This document shows, piece after piece, positions 1 to 7,325 of a stretch of DNA of 18,847 bases (positions are counted from its first letter, which is position 1; every line of letters starts with the position of its first letter). Made by a program: the position numbers and the translations under genes. Under the pieces are notes generated by a model that saw only the letters and a program-made list of their open reading frames with translations, did not search any database and had not been told where the DNA came from. The DNA comes from SZUA-186 sp039714155 (GTDB lineage: Bacteria > Pseudomonadota > Gammaproteobacteria > UBA9214): the NCBI GenBank assembly GCA_039714155.1, contig JBDLJX010000051.1, positions 1 through 18,847 of the forward strand, written 5' to 3'.

Positions 1-119
1 GACCGCGTAGCGGCCCCGCAGGGGTGAAATACAGGGATGTATTTCATCCATCCAAATCTCTGCGCGATCATCTCGCCCCGCGGTGAGAAGTGCGGGCTAA
101 CCGGGATGCAGCCAGTAAA
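1..119. repeat. Intergenic cluster of small hairpins
   Basis: No gene is visible here. Three short inverted repeats sit side by side: CCGC-gta-GCGG near 3-13, CCCC-gca-GGGG at 14-24, and an 8-bp stem TGAAATAC/GTATTTCA at 25-46 with loop AGGGAT. A weaker CCCGC/GCGGG pair lies near 76-100. The stretch is downstream of the leftward regulator gene, so it could help end that transcript, but no T-tract follows a stem on that strand. The tandem 'CAGGGRTG' cores suggest a dispersed intergenic repeat instead. Stems were read by eye and not folded. Confidence 0.35.
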
Positions 120-788
120 TCAGGAGGAACCGGTTTCGACAGGAAGGCCGGCAGTTCTCCATTCCGGATAACCGTCTTCCAGACGCCGTGCCTTTAGCCC
201 TTGTTTTCTTAAACTCGCCACTGCATCGAAGGCCAGTACACAGTGAGGCCCCCGGCAATAGGCCACAATTTCCTGTTTGGGGTTGAGCTCTTTCAGATAG
301 TGTTTCAGTTCGGAGAGGGGAACATTAACAGCCCCGGGGACATGCCCTGCTGCATATTCCTCCGGTGGCCGAACATCCAGCACGGTGACCAGTCCGTCTC
401 GCACCCGCTCAAGGAGTTCCTGGCGGGGCAGGGGCTCCAGTTCATCTTTCACCGTTAAATAGGTGTTGACCAGTCTTTCCACATCCGCCACATGCCGTTC
501 GGCGACACCGCGCAACGCATCGAGCAGACCGATCACATCATCACCGCTAAGATTGTAAAAAACCTTCAACCCATCCTTGCGGCAATTCACCAGTCCGGCC
601 TGGCGCAACTGCTGCAGGTGCTGGGATGTATTGGCCACCGTCAGTCCGGATACCTTGGCCAGTTCGTCCACACTGCGTTCACCCTGGGCAATATATTCCA
701 GCAATTCCAGCCGGTTACTATTGCTCATCGCCTTTCCCACGCGGGCGAACTGGGCAAATAAATCGTGTTTGAAGTTGCTGCTTGACAT
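120..788 (-). CDS. ArsR-family transcriptional regulator fused to a rhodanese domain
   Basis: This 222-residue protein has an N-terminal winged helix-turn-helix (about residues 10-100) with recognition-helix sequence TVANTSQHLQQLRQAGLV at 50-67, typical of ArsR/SmtB repressors. A C-terminal rhodanese domain follows (about 125-218), with LDVRPPEEY and active-site loop YCRGPHC (Cys178). ArsR-rhodanese fusions are a known regulator architecture. By family it should bind DNA as a dimer and release it when a ligand or thiol-reactive species is sensed. The HTH half has a single cysteine (Cys69), so the paired sensor cysteines of BigR/SqrR-type persulfide sensors are not present, and the rhodanese cysteine may be the sensor (inference). 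An in-frame start 30 bases upstream (818) would overlap the palindrome at 812-833, so I prefer ATG at 788. It is divergent from the operon starting at 899, which it probably controls together with itself. Confidence 0.9.
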   Translation of the reverse strand: MSSSNFKHDLFAQFARVGKAMSNSNRLELLEYIAQGERSVDELAKVSGLTVANTSQHLQQLRQAGLVNCRKDGLKVFYNLSGDDVIGLLDALRGVAERHVADVERLVNTYLTVKDELEPLPRQELLERVRDGLVTVLDVRPPEEYAAGHVPGAVNVPLSELKHYLKELNPKQEIVAYCRGPHCVLAFDAVASLRKQGLKARRLEDGYPEWRTAGLPVETGSS

Positions 789-811
789 CGCTCTATAATC
801 TACTAGTATCC

Positions 812-833
812 TATTCAATAGATCTATTGAATA
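812..833. promoter_or_regulatory. Perfect 22-bp palindrome, candidate ArsR-type operator
   Basis: The half-site TATTCAATAGA is followed directly by its exact reverse complement TCTATTGAATA. It contains ATTC-N12-GAAT, in the style of ArsR-family operators. It lies in the AT-rich gap between the divergent regulator (start 788) and the sterol-desaturase-like gene (start 899). The surrounding sequence holds several TATAAT-like hexamers (for example TATATT 835-840, TAAAAT 842-847, TATAGC 853-858) and a TTGAAT at 827-832, so a bound repressor would cover promoter elements in both directions. The symmetry is seen directly; binding by the adjacent regulator is inferred. Confidence 0.7.
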
Positions 834-898
834 CTATATTTTAAAATACGAGTATAGCAGGTGGCCGACGGGGGGCAATCTGCAGTTCCAGAGGGTCA

Positions 899-1765
899 AT
901 GTCCGTGAATCTCAACGACTTCATCATGACCAATGAAATGCCCATCCGGCTCGGGTTTTTCTTTGGCATCTTCGCGGTTATGGCCCTTTGGGAAATCGTC
1001 AGTCCCCGGCGTCACTTGCGGACTTCCAAGGCCATTCGCTGGAGTAACAATCTGGGTTTGGTGTTTTTCAACACGATTGTATTGCGGCTGGTGTTTCCGG
1101 CCGCGGCCGTGGGCATGGCCGTGTTTGCCGGTGAGCAGGGCTGGGGATTGTTCAACTATATGGATGCCCCGTTCTGGGTGGCGGTTCTGGTCTCGATTCT
1201 GGTGTTGGACTTCTTTATCTGGCTGCAGCACGTGATGGTCCATGCCGTGCCGGTGCTTTGGCGCTTGCACCGCGTGCATCATGCGGACCTCGACTTTGAT
1301 GTGACCACCGGTGCGCGCTTTCATACCCTTGAGATCCTGCTTTCCATGCTCATCAAGTTTGCGGTGATCCTGCTGCTGGGCCCGCCGGTCGTGGCCGTGG
1401 TGGTTTTTGAAGTGCTCCTGAACGCAACCGCCATGTTCAATCATGGCAATGTGCGACTACCAAAAACTCTGGATCGGTATCTGCGATTGATCGTAGTAAC
1501 GCCCGACATGCACCGGGTGCATCATTCCGTTGAAGACGACGAGACCAACAGCAACTTCGGCTTCAACCTGCCGTGGTGGGACCGCCTGTTTGGCACCTAC
1601 CGCGCACAACCGCGCGCCGGGCACGAGGCCATGACCATCGGCATCCACACCTTCCGCGAGGACAAGTGGTGCAGCTGGTTGCCGGGCATGCTGGCCATTC
1701 CCTTTGTCGGCAAGGTGCAGGACTATGTCATCAACCGCCGTCAATGGAAGACTGACGATGAATAA
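899..1765 (+). CDS. Sterol desaturase / fatty acid hydroxylase superfamily membrane protein
   Basis: This 288-residue integral membrane protein carries the histidine clusters that bind a di-iron centre in this superfamily: H111-x3-H115, H124-x2-HH128 (HRVHH), H182 (NHGN) and H205-x2-HH209 (a second HRVHH). Hydrophobic segments lie near residues 17-33, 52-76, 92-110 and 148-172. Members hydroxylate or desaturate lipids using O2, with the active site on the cytoplasmic face; the substrate cannot be told from sequence. GAGGG at 891-895 is close to the ATG but is the only visible ribosome site. It is the first gene of the rightward operon and its end overlaps the next gene by 8 bases. Its link to the downstream redox genes is not obvious; membrane lipid modification is one possibility. 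Confidence 0.88.
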   Translation: MSVNLNDFIMTNEMPIRLGFFFGIFAVMALWEIVSPRRHLRTSKAIRWSNNLGLVFFNTIVLRLVFPAAAVGMAVFAGEQGWGLFNYMDAPFWVAVLVSILVLDFFIWLQHVMVHAVPVLWRLHRVHHADLDFDVTTGARFHTLEILLSMLIKFAVILLLGPPVVAVVVFEVLLNATAMFNHGNVRLPKTLDRYLRLIVVTPDMHRVHHSVEDDETNSNFGFNLPWWDRLFGTYRAQPRAGHEAMTIGIHTFREDKWCSWLPGMLAIPFVGKVQDYVINRRQWKTDDE

Positions 1766-2726
1766 TAATCATCTCATGCGAATCATTTTATTCCTCGGGC
1801 TGTTGGCGGCCGTCACGCTGACCATTATCTACCGCGATCAGTTTGATGCCACAGCACTCGAGGCATGGGTTCGTGACGCCGGGCCGGTTGCACCGCTGCT
1901 ATTCATGCTGATTTACGCCCTGGCCGCCGTTCTGTTCCTGCCCGGTTCAGTTCTCACACTGGCCGGTGGCGCATTATTCGGGCCGGTTCTGGGAACCCTC
2001 TATAACCTGAGTGGTGCCACGCTGGGCGCCACGCTGGCCTTCCTGATTGCACGTTACCTGGCATCGGACTGGGTCGCGGACAAAACTGGCGGGCGTGTGA
2101 AACAACTCATCAACGGCGTCGAGGGCGAGGGCTGGCGGTTTGTTGCCTTTGTGCGGCTGGTGCCGTTGTTCCCGTATAACCTGCTTAACTATGCACTGGG
2201 GCTGACACGCCTGCGGTTGCTGCATTATATCCTTGCGACCTGTGTGTTCATGCTGCCGGCTGCCTTTGCCTACACCTACCTGGGTTACGCCGGACGCGAG
2301 GCGGTCGCCGGTGGCGAGGGCATGATCCAGAAAGGCCTGCTGGCACTCGCACTGCTGGCCGTGGTGGCCTTTCTGCCACGCCTGATTGGCACCCTGCGCC
2401 GCGGCCCCATGATGAATACCGAAGATTTCAAGCAACGGCTGGAGACCGATAAGGATTTGCTGGTACTCGATGTGCGTACCGCGGAAGACTTTATCGGTGA
2501 ACAGGGACATATCGACGGTGCCGTGAATATACCGGTTGAGGAACTGCAACAGCGGATGGCTGAACTGGGTGATCAGCTGGAGCACCCGGTGGCGATAGTC
2601 TGCCGGACAGACAAAAAGTCTGCAAAGGCGGCACTGTTGCTGACGGAAGAGGGTTTTGCTGATGTGCACATAGTGCGCGGCGGCATGACAAAGTGGCTAG
2701 AGGCGGACCTGCCGGTAACGCGTTAG
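1758..2726 (+). CDS. TVP38/TMEM64 (DedA-like, SNARE-associated) membrane protein fused to rhodanese
   Basis: The 322-residue product has an N-terminal membrane anchor (about 8-25), then the TVP38/DedA-like domain with FLPGSVLTLAGGALFG at 60-75 and FVRLVPLFPYNLLNYALG at 131-148. Hydrophobic helices extend to about residue 211. A C-terminal rhodanese domain (about 220-320) has LDVRTAEDF and the loop VCRTDKKSAKAA with presumed catalytic Cys282. The DedA/TVP38 superfamily includes lipid scramblase-like and transport proteins. The rhodanese part would carry or transfer sulfane sulfur on the cytoplasmic side. I chose ATG 1758, which overlaps the upstream stop, over an in-frame start at 1704 deep inside the previous gene. 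This is the second rhodanese at the locus. The residue at 282 fits an active sulfurtransferase, but activity is inferred. Confidence 0.88.
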   Translation: MNNNHLMRIILFLGLLAAVTLTIIYRDQFDATALEAWVRDAGPVAPLLFMLIYALAAVLFLPGSVLTLAGGALFGPVLGTLYNLSGATLGATLAFLIARYLASDWVADKTGGRVKQLINGVEGEGWRFVAFVRLVPLFPYNLLNYALGLTRLRLLHYILATCVFMLPAAFAYTYLGYAGREAVAGGEGMIQKGLLALALLAVVAFLPRLIGTLRRGPMMNTEDFKQRLETDKDLLVLDVRTAEDFIGEQGHIDGAVNIPVEELQQRMAELGDQLEHPVAIVCRTDKKSAKAALLLTEEGFADVHIVRGGMTKWLEADLPVTR

Positions 2727-2774
2727 CAAGCGCATATTGCCCGCAGGCCGGGGCTTGATGAGAGGTACGCTGAC

Positions 2775-3305
2775 ATGACTGAACAGTCCGGCACAAGGAA
2801 TCCCGTTCCAGGAGAGGGGCACTCCCTGGATCCTGCTTCAACCACCACGGTTTCAGATGCCAGCCTGGACAAGTTTGCCCGCATTTTCGAGGCCAGCGCC
2901 AAGCGGTGGGAAGTCATCGTCTATCCATCGTTGTTAATGTTTATCATCCTGGCTGCCTACGGGTTCTATCTGATCTACAGCATGACCAGTGACGTACACC
3001 GTGTCACCGAGCAGATGGATACAATCGTACATTCGATGGTGGTGGTTTCTGACAACATGGTACGCGTCACGGACAACATGTCGTCGATGACCGCGAACAT
3101 GAATTCGATCACGAATGAAATGGTGCATGTGGGAAGAAACTTTGACGAGGGCATCGACATTGCTGCCCGGATGGACCTGAAATTTGCAGCGATGTTACCG
3201 ATCGCTCACCGGATGCAATACGACATGGACCTGATAACCAAGCGGATGTTGAATGTGACTGGCCCGATGAATTTCATGACTGACATGATGCCGATGGGGA
3301 AATAG
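2775..3305 (+). CDS. Single-span membrane protein with methionine heptad repeat, unknown function
   Basis: I do not recognise a named family for this 176-residue protein. A polar N-terminus (1-45) is followed by one membrane span (about 48-69), then a long helical, probably periplasmic part. Methionines fall at residues 81, 88, 95, 102, 109 and 116, an exact 7-residue period over six heptads, commonly preceded by Asn-Met pairs such as DNM. The protein has 20 Met in 176 residues and ends in a Met-dense tail (MTDMMPMGK). The pattern suggests a parallel coiled coil with a Met core, or a soft-metal or oxidant-sensitive surface. An AGAGGT ribosome site lies about 10 bases before the ATG. It sits 48 bases after the rhodanese fusion gene and 26 before the ferredoxin fusion gene, so it is likely an assembly or scaffold partner of the redox module (inference). 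Confidence 0.75.
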   Translation: MTEQSGTRNPVPGEGHSLDPASTTTVSDASLDKFARIFEASAKRWEVIVYPSLLMFIILAAYGFYLIYSMTSDVHRVTEQMDTIVHSMVVVSDNMVRVTDNMSSMTANMNSITNEMVHVGRNFDEGIDIAARMDLKFAAMLPIAHRMQYDMDLITKRMLNVTGPMNFMTDMMPMGK

Positions 3306-3331
3306 CGATGGCCCGGGCGAGGGTGATGTGA

Positions 3332-5752
3332 ATGCTGCAGGAAAGTCCAGTTCTGGTTCATAATCCCCGGGTTTCAAACAGCGCCCGGCAGGATCTCATG
3401 CCGGCTCGCTACAGTGTTGCGGTGCAACTGCTCAGCATGGCAGCCTTCACCCTGGCCTTTGCTGGCTGGCTGAATGAAACCTGGCTGTTCTGGTTCGAGA
3501 ACCCTGTCTGGCTCAACCGCTACACCGAGTATGGCATCATCCTCGGGTTTGGCCTCTGGCGCATTTTGGCCGAGCAGAATCCGTATACCCGCAAGCGATT
3601 TATTATTCTGGTAATCGTCGTCACGGTGTTCTGGTGGTTGATTCCCTGGCTGCATCCGGTCTATGAACCCTATGTGGGTTTCCTCTGGGCGCAGCCGGTG
3701 TTTCCGTCTTTGCACGTGCCGGGTACGGTGACCTTTTTTCTGATTCTGGGCCTGGTATTTCTGTTTGGTCGACGCATTATTTGCGGCTTCGGTTGTCCCT
3801 GTGTGGGCATTCGCGAGACCGTGGGGTTTCCCTTCCGAAAGAAAACCCCGCGTTCCAAATGGACCTGGCGGCTGCGCCACAGCAAGTGGTTTTTCTTTAG
3901 CTACTATGTCGGGATTATGGTGGTGACCCAGTTCCCGCCAAATTCCTGGACAGTGAGTTTTGTCGGTGGTTTTTACCTCATTGTCGCCATGACCTACTTC
4001 GGTACCTTCTTTATTGCGCCGCTGACAGGTAACCGCTTTTACTGCCGCTATCTGTGTCCCTTCGGCGCCACCTTCGGGCTGCTCAATCATGCCGGCTTCT
4101 ACAGCCTCGACATGGAGACCGAAAAATGCATCGACTGCCGGCGCTGTGAGCAGGTGTGCGACATGGGCATTCCGGTGTGGGAGCAGGGCAAGCAGGCCGG
4201 ACGGATAACCGCGCTGGAGGATTGCATGGGGTGCGCCCGCTGTGTCGTGTCCTGTCCTGTCGATGCGCTGGAAATTCGTGATGTGCGTAACCTGTTCAGG
4301 CCAAAACTGGTACAGAACGCCAGCTACCTGTTAAAGCGGAAATCACCAGAGCAAAAGTCACAGAAACCGCTGCTGCGCCAGGAACCGCAGCAGCGGCCGG
4401 CCGGAGAACGTCTCGGCGACTGGACAGAGACAACGGCGCTACCCGGCCTGGCACAAATCCAGGCGCAGGCAGCACGCTGCCTCGATTGCGGTGTGCCCGG
4501 TTGCAGCAATGCCTGTCCCTTGTCCAACCGTATTCCTGAATGGCTGGAGGCCGTGGCCGCCGGCAACATCGAAACCGCTGCAGAAATCAGTCATAGCACC
4601 AGCAATCTGCCGGAGGTTTGTGGCAGCCTGTGTCCGCAGCAGCGGTTGTGTGAAGGTGCCTGCACCAAGGCCAGGGAGCCGGATGGCGCGGTAACCATCG
4701 GCGCGATCGAGCGCTATCTGACGGATGCCGCATTCAAACAGGGCTGGCAGCCACACTATGCTATCCGGCGTAACGGCAGGCAGATTGCCATCATTGGTGC
4801 CGGACCCGCAGGGTTGGCCTGTGCCGACCAGCTGAACAAGGCAGGCTGTGAAGTCACGGTATTTGATAAACAGCCGATCATTGGTGGTTTGCTCGCCAGC
4901 GGCGTGCCGCCCTTCAAGCTGGACAAGGCATTACTGCTACGACGTCATCAGTTGCTGGAACAACAGGGGGTTCGTTTCCGGCTGGGCGTGGAGGTCGATG
5001 AAGCACTGCTGCAGGAACTGCTGAGAACCCGTGATGCAATATTTCTGGGCACCGGCACCCAGACCTCCCGTGATCTGCAATTGCCTGGTCAGCAACTGAC
5101 AGGCGTCACGGATGCGCTGAGCTACCTGCAACAGGTTAATCGCGACCCTGAACCTGCAGTAATGGCGGATAAGCATGTGCTGGTGATCGGCGGTGGTGAC
5201 AGTGCCATGGACTGTGCCCGTTCCGCCGTACGCCAGGGGGCTGCCGAAGTGACTGTTGCCTATCGAAGGGAGGAACAGGTCATGCGCGCCACCCCCAGGG
5301 AAAAGCAGGCGGCCTTTGAGGAAGGTGTGTTCTTTCGTATGGAGCGTGCACCGGCGCATGTGCTGGGTGACGAGACCGTTACCGGTGTGCGCTTCAATAC
5401 ACCCGATGGCGGGCAGGAAACCATCGCCTGTGATGTGGTTATCCTTGCCGTGGGCCAGGTTTCACGGCCACCTCCCTGGTTGAAGCGTTGCGGTGTTCAA
5501 ACCGACGAACAGGGCATCATCCGGGTGGATGAAAACGGCAGAACGTCCAATGCAAGGATTTATGCGGGTGGCGATAACACTCACGGCCCTGACCTGGTAG
5601 TGACCGCCATTGCCGCCGGACGGCAGGCAGCACACGGCATCCTCGACGGCTTCCGTCCAACACGGGTTGCACAGGAATCGATAAGAGCCTTGTTAAGACC
5701 GCCGGCAAAGCAGTCTGATCCCTGTCTTGTGGCCGCGAGAACTGCGCCATGA
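3332..5752 (+). CDS. NapH/CcoG-like membrane polyferredoxin fused to GltD-like FAD/NAD(P) oxidoreductase
   Basis: One uninterrupted 806-residue chain joins two normally separate modules. Residues 30-255 resemble NapH/CcoG-type membrane proteins, with several spans, the motif CGFGCPC (151-157) and CRYLCP (238-243). Two ferredoxin-type [4Fe-4S] motifs follow: C266-x2-C-x2-C-x3-C276 and C298-x2-C-x2-C-x3-C308 followed by Pro309. Residues 380-800 resemble the glutamate synthase small subunit (GltD)/NfnB family: cysteines 383/386/391/395 and 430/434/440/444 for iron-sulfur clusters, FAD site IIGAGPAGLACA (487-498), NAD(P) site VIGGGDSAMDCA (618-629) and the second FAD motif YAGGD (744-748). The expected role is electron transfer between NAD(P)H and the quinone pool or periplasmic haems through the membrane. 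The ribosome site GAGGGTGA (3319-3326) supports ATG 3332. The stop overlaps the next start (ATGA), implying coupling to the cytochrome genes. Confidence 0.9.
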   Translation: MLQESPVLVHNPRVSNSARQDLMPARYSVAVQLLSMAAFTLAFAGWLNETWLFWFENPVWLNRYTEYGIILGFGLWRILAEQNPYTRKRFIILVIVVTVFWWLIPWLHPVYEPYVGFLWAQPVFPSLHVPGTVTFFLILGLVFLFGRRIICGFGCPCVGIRETVGFPFRKKTPRSKWTWRLRHSKWFFFSYYVGIMVVTQFPPNSWTVSFVGGFYLIVAMTYFGTFFIAPLTGNRFYCRYLCPFGATFGLLNHAGFYSLDMETEKCIDCRRCEQVCDMGIPVWEQGKQAGRITALEDCMGCARCVVSCPVDALEIRDVRNLFRPKLVQNASYLLKRKSPEQKSQKPLLRQEPQQRPAGERLGDWTETTALPGLAQIQAQAARCLDCGVPGCSNACPLSNRIPEWLEAVAAGNIETAAEISHSTSNLPEVCGSLCPQQRLCEGACTKAREPDGAVTIGAIERYLTDAAFKQGWQPHYAIRRNGRQIAIIGAGPAGLACADQLNKAGCEVTVFDKQPIIGGLLASGVPPFKLDKALLLRRHQLLEQQGVRFRLGVEVDEALLQELLRTRDAIFLGTGTQTSRDLQLPGQQLTGVTDALSYLQQVNRDPEPAVMADKHVLVIGGGDSAMDCARSAVRQGAAEVTVAYRREEQVMRATPREKQAAFEEGVFFRMERAPAHVLGDETVTGVRFNTPDGGQETIACDVVILAVGQVSRPPPWLKRCGVQTDEQGIIRVDENGRTSNARIYAGGDNTHGPDLVVTAIAAGRQAAHGILDGFRPTRVAQESIRALLRPPAKQSDPCLVAARTAP

Positions 5753-5961
5753 ACAGGTTTACTGTGCTGTTGTGGCTGTTGTTGAGTAAAATCTCCTGGG
5801 CACATCACACCAGGGACCACCTGATGCTGGCTGAAGATGCCGAACAGGTGATTGCCGCTACCCGTGAGGGTAGTCACAGTGGCTGGATATGGCTGATCTG
5901 GGCCGGTGTGACGATCATCCTGCTGCTCGGTTTTGTGCGCTGGTGGAACAACAGGAAATGA
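5749..5961 (+). CDS. Small membrane protein, signal peptide plus one TM span
   Basis: This 70-residue product has a hydrophobic N-terminal signal (about 3-17) with a likely cleavage or exit site after SWA. A short His-rich periplasmic segment (HHTRDHLMLAEDAEQ) follows, then a second hydrophobic span rich in Trp (about 46-62, WIWLIWAGVTIILLLGFV) and a basic end RWWNNRK. I recognise no family. It overlaps the upstream gene by 4 bases (ATGA) and the downstream octaheme cytochrome gene by 4 bases (ATGA). That makes it very likely a real, translated subunit. Small subunits in such positions often bridge a membrane module and a cytochrome (inference). Length alone rules out an enzymatic role. Confidence 0.75.
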   Translation: MNRFTVLLWLLLSKISWAHHTRDHLMLAEDAEQVIAATREGSHSGWIWLIWAGVTIILLLGFVRWWNNRK

Positions 5962-7325
5962 GCCGCAAGCATGTCCGTTATGTCTGGGTCCCGATCATCA
6001 TTGCCCTGATTGCAGTGCCAGCCGGCTTTTATTATGTCGACTGGAGCAAGAGCGGTGAAGGAGCCGGGCTTTATTCCAGGCAATGGCTGCCGGATGCCGT
6101 GTTTGCCTACTGGAACCCGGATGACTTCTATGAATCGACAGATTTGGTTGCCGGTGAGTTTGAAGGCGAACAGTGCATCGCCTGTCATGAAGCAGTGACA
6201 CCGGGTATTGTCAAGGACTGGCAGGCAAGCCGTCACGCAACCCCCGGCAACGGAAAAGCCACGGTCTACTGTTCAGACTGTCACGGTAACAATCACCAGG
6301 CACTGCATCTGCCTGCACCTGACGTGTGCGGGGCTTGCCATGCGACTCAGCACGCCCAGTTCGAGGATGAAAAGCGTTACGGCTTTCCCAGTCATGCGCT
6401 GGCCATGGAACGGGCACTGGATGCAAAACATTTCGTCGACAAACCCAAGGCGGAAGTGACCGCTTGCCTGCAATGTCATTCGGTTGCCAGTAAGTGCGAC
6501 TCCTGCCATAGCCGTCACCGTTTCAATGCCGCCGAGGCGCGCCGTCCCGAGGCCTGTATTACCTGTCACAGCGGACCGCCACACCCGGACGACGAAACCT
6601 ATTATGCCTCGGCCCACGGCCAGCTGTATCTGGCTGAGGGGAAGGAGTGGGACTGGTCGAAGCCGTTACGCAAGGGTAACTACAAGGGCCCCACCTGCGC
6701 CTACTGTCACATGGACGATGGCAAACACCAGGTGGCCGACAAGTCGATGTGGAAATTCGGTATCAAGGAAATCAATCCACTGACCTCCGGCAACGAGGTC
6801 AAACGTGAGCAATGGGTGGCCCTGTGCAGTGACTGTCACGAGGCGGACTGGTCAAGGCAACAGCTGGTCGGGCTGGATGCGGAGCGCAAACAGGCCTGGA
6901 AAAAGTTGTACAGCGCGGAGGCCATTCTGAAGGATTTGCGTTCAAACGATCTGCTCTATCCCGCTGCCAATGAGCGCCCACCTTATCCCACTGACTGGCT
7001 GGACAGCCTCTGGCCACGGGCGCGGGTCGGTTTTTTCGAGGGACAGGCATCGGCCTTCTACAATGTTTCGCCCATCGAGCGTGATTATTTCGAGATGTGG
7101 TACTTCGACAACCTGGGCGCCTACAAGGGTGCGGCCCATGGCGATCAGGAGGCCGTTCGCCGCGGGCATGCGGCCATGGAACGCGACCTGGCGGCGATTG
7201 AGGAAGAAGCCAGTCGCTTGCAGGGCCTGGCAGATGCCGAACAACAGGCGCAACGCCAGCGCCCCGATGCTGCAAAACTCTGGAAGTCCGGTGACTATAC
7301 AGACTTCAACCGGGAGCAGAACTGA
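5958..7325 (+). CDS. Octaheme c-type cytochrome of the hydroxylamine oxidoreductase (HAO) family
   Basis: The 455-residue protein has an uncleaved-looking N-terminal anchor (about 8-24) and eight CXXCH haem sites starting at residues 73, 105, 124, 170, 180, 200, 247 and 290; no CXXCK is present. A helical C-terminal region (300-430) includes SPIERDYFEMWYFDN (371-385), as in HAO-like proteins. HAO relatives oxidise hydroxylamine or hydrazine, or reduce nitrite (the epsilonproteobacterial Hao type). The segment after haem 6 reads CHSGPPHPDDE (203-213). HAO enzymes as I recall them have Asp-His here; this protein keeps His209 but has Pro208. Tyr377, Tyr382 and Tyr389 are candidates for the P460-type cross-link, which cannot be settled by eye. 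An in-frame start at 5889 would lie inside the small upstream gene, so I use ATG 5958, which overlaps that gene's stop. Coupling to the NapH-like fusion favours reductive use (inference). Confidence 0.88.
   Translation: MSRKHVRYVWVPIIIALIAVPAGFYYVDWSKSGEGAGLYSRQWLPDAVFAYWNPDDFYESTDLVAGEFEGEQCIACHEAVTPGIVKDWQASRHATPGNGKATVYCSDCHGNNHQALHLPAPDVCGACHATQHAQFEDEKRYGFPSHALAMERALDAKHFVDKPKAEVTACLQCHSVASKCDSCHSRHRFNAAEARRPEACITCHSGPPHPDDETYYASAHGQLYLAEGKEWDWSKPLRKGNYKGPTCAYCHMDDGKHQVADKSMWKFGIKEINPLTSGNEVKREQWVALCSDCHEADWSRQQLVGLDAERKQAWKKLYSAEAILKDLRSNDLLYPAANERPPYPTDWLDSLWPRARVGFFEGQASAFYNVSPIERDYFEMWYFDNLGAYKGAAHGDQEAVRRGHAAMERDLAAIEEEASRLQGLADAEQQAQRQRPDAAKLWKSGDYTDFNREQN

Noticed and set aside
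896..1444. 182-codon leftward open frame
   Set aside because: Antisense to the desaturase-like gene, whose His motifs and membrane spans are clear; the product is low-complexity and His-rich.
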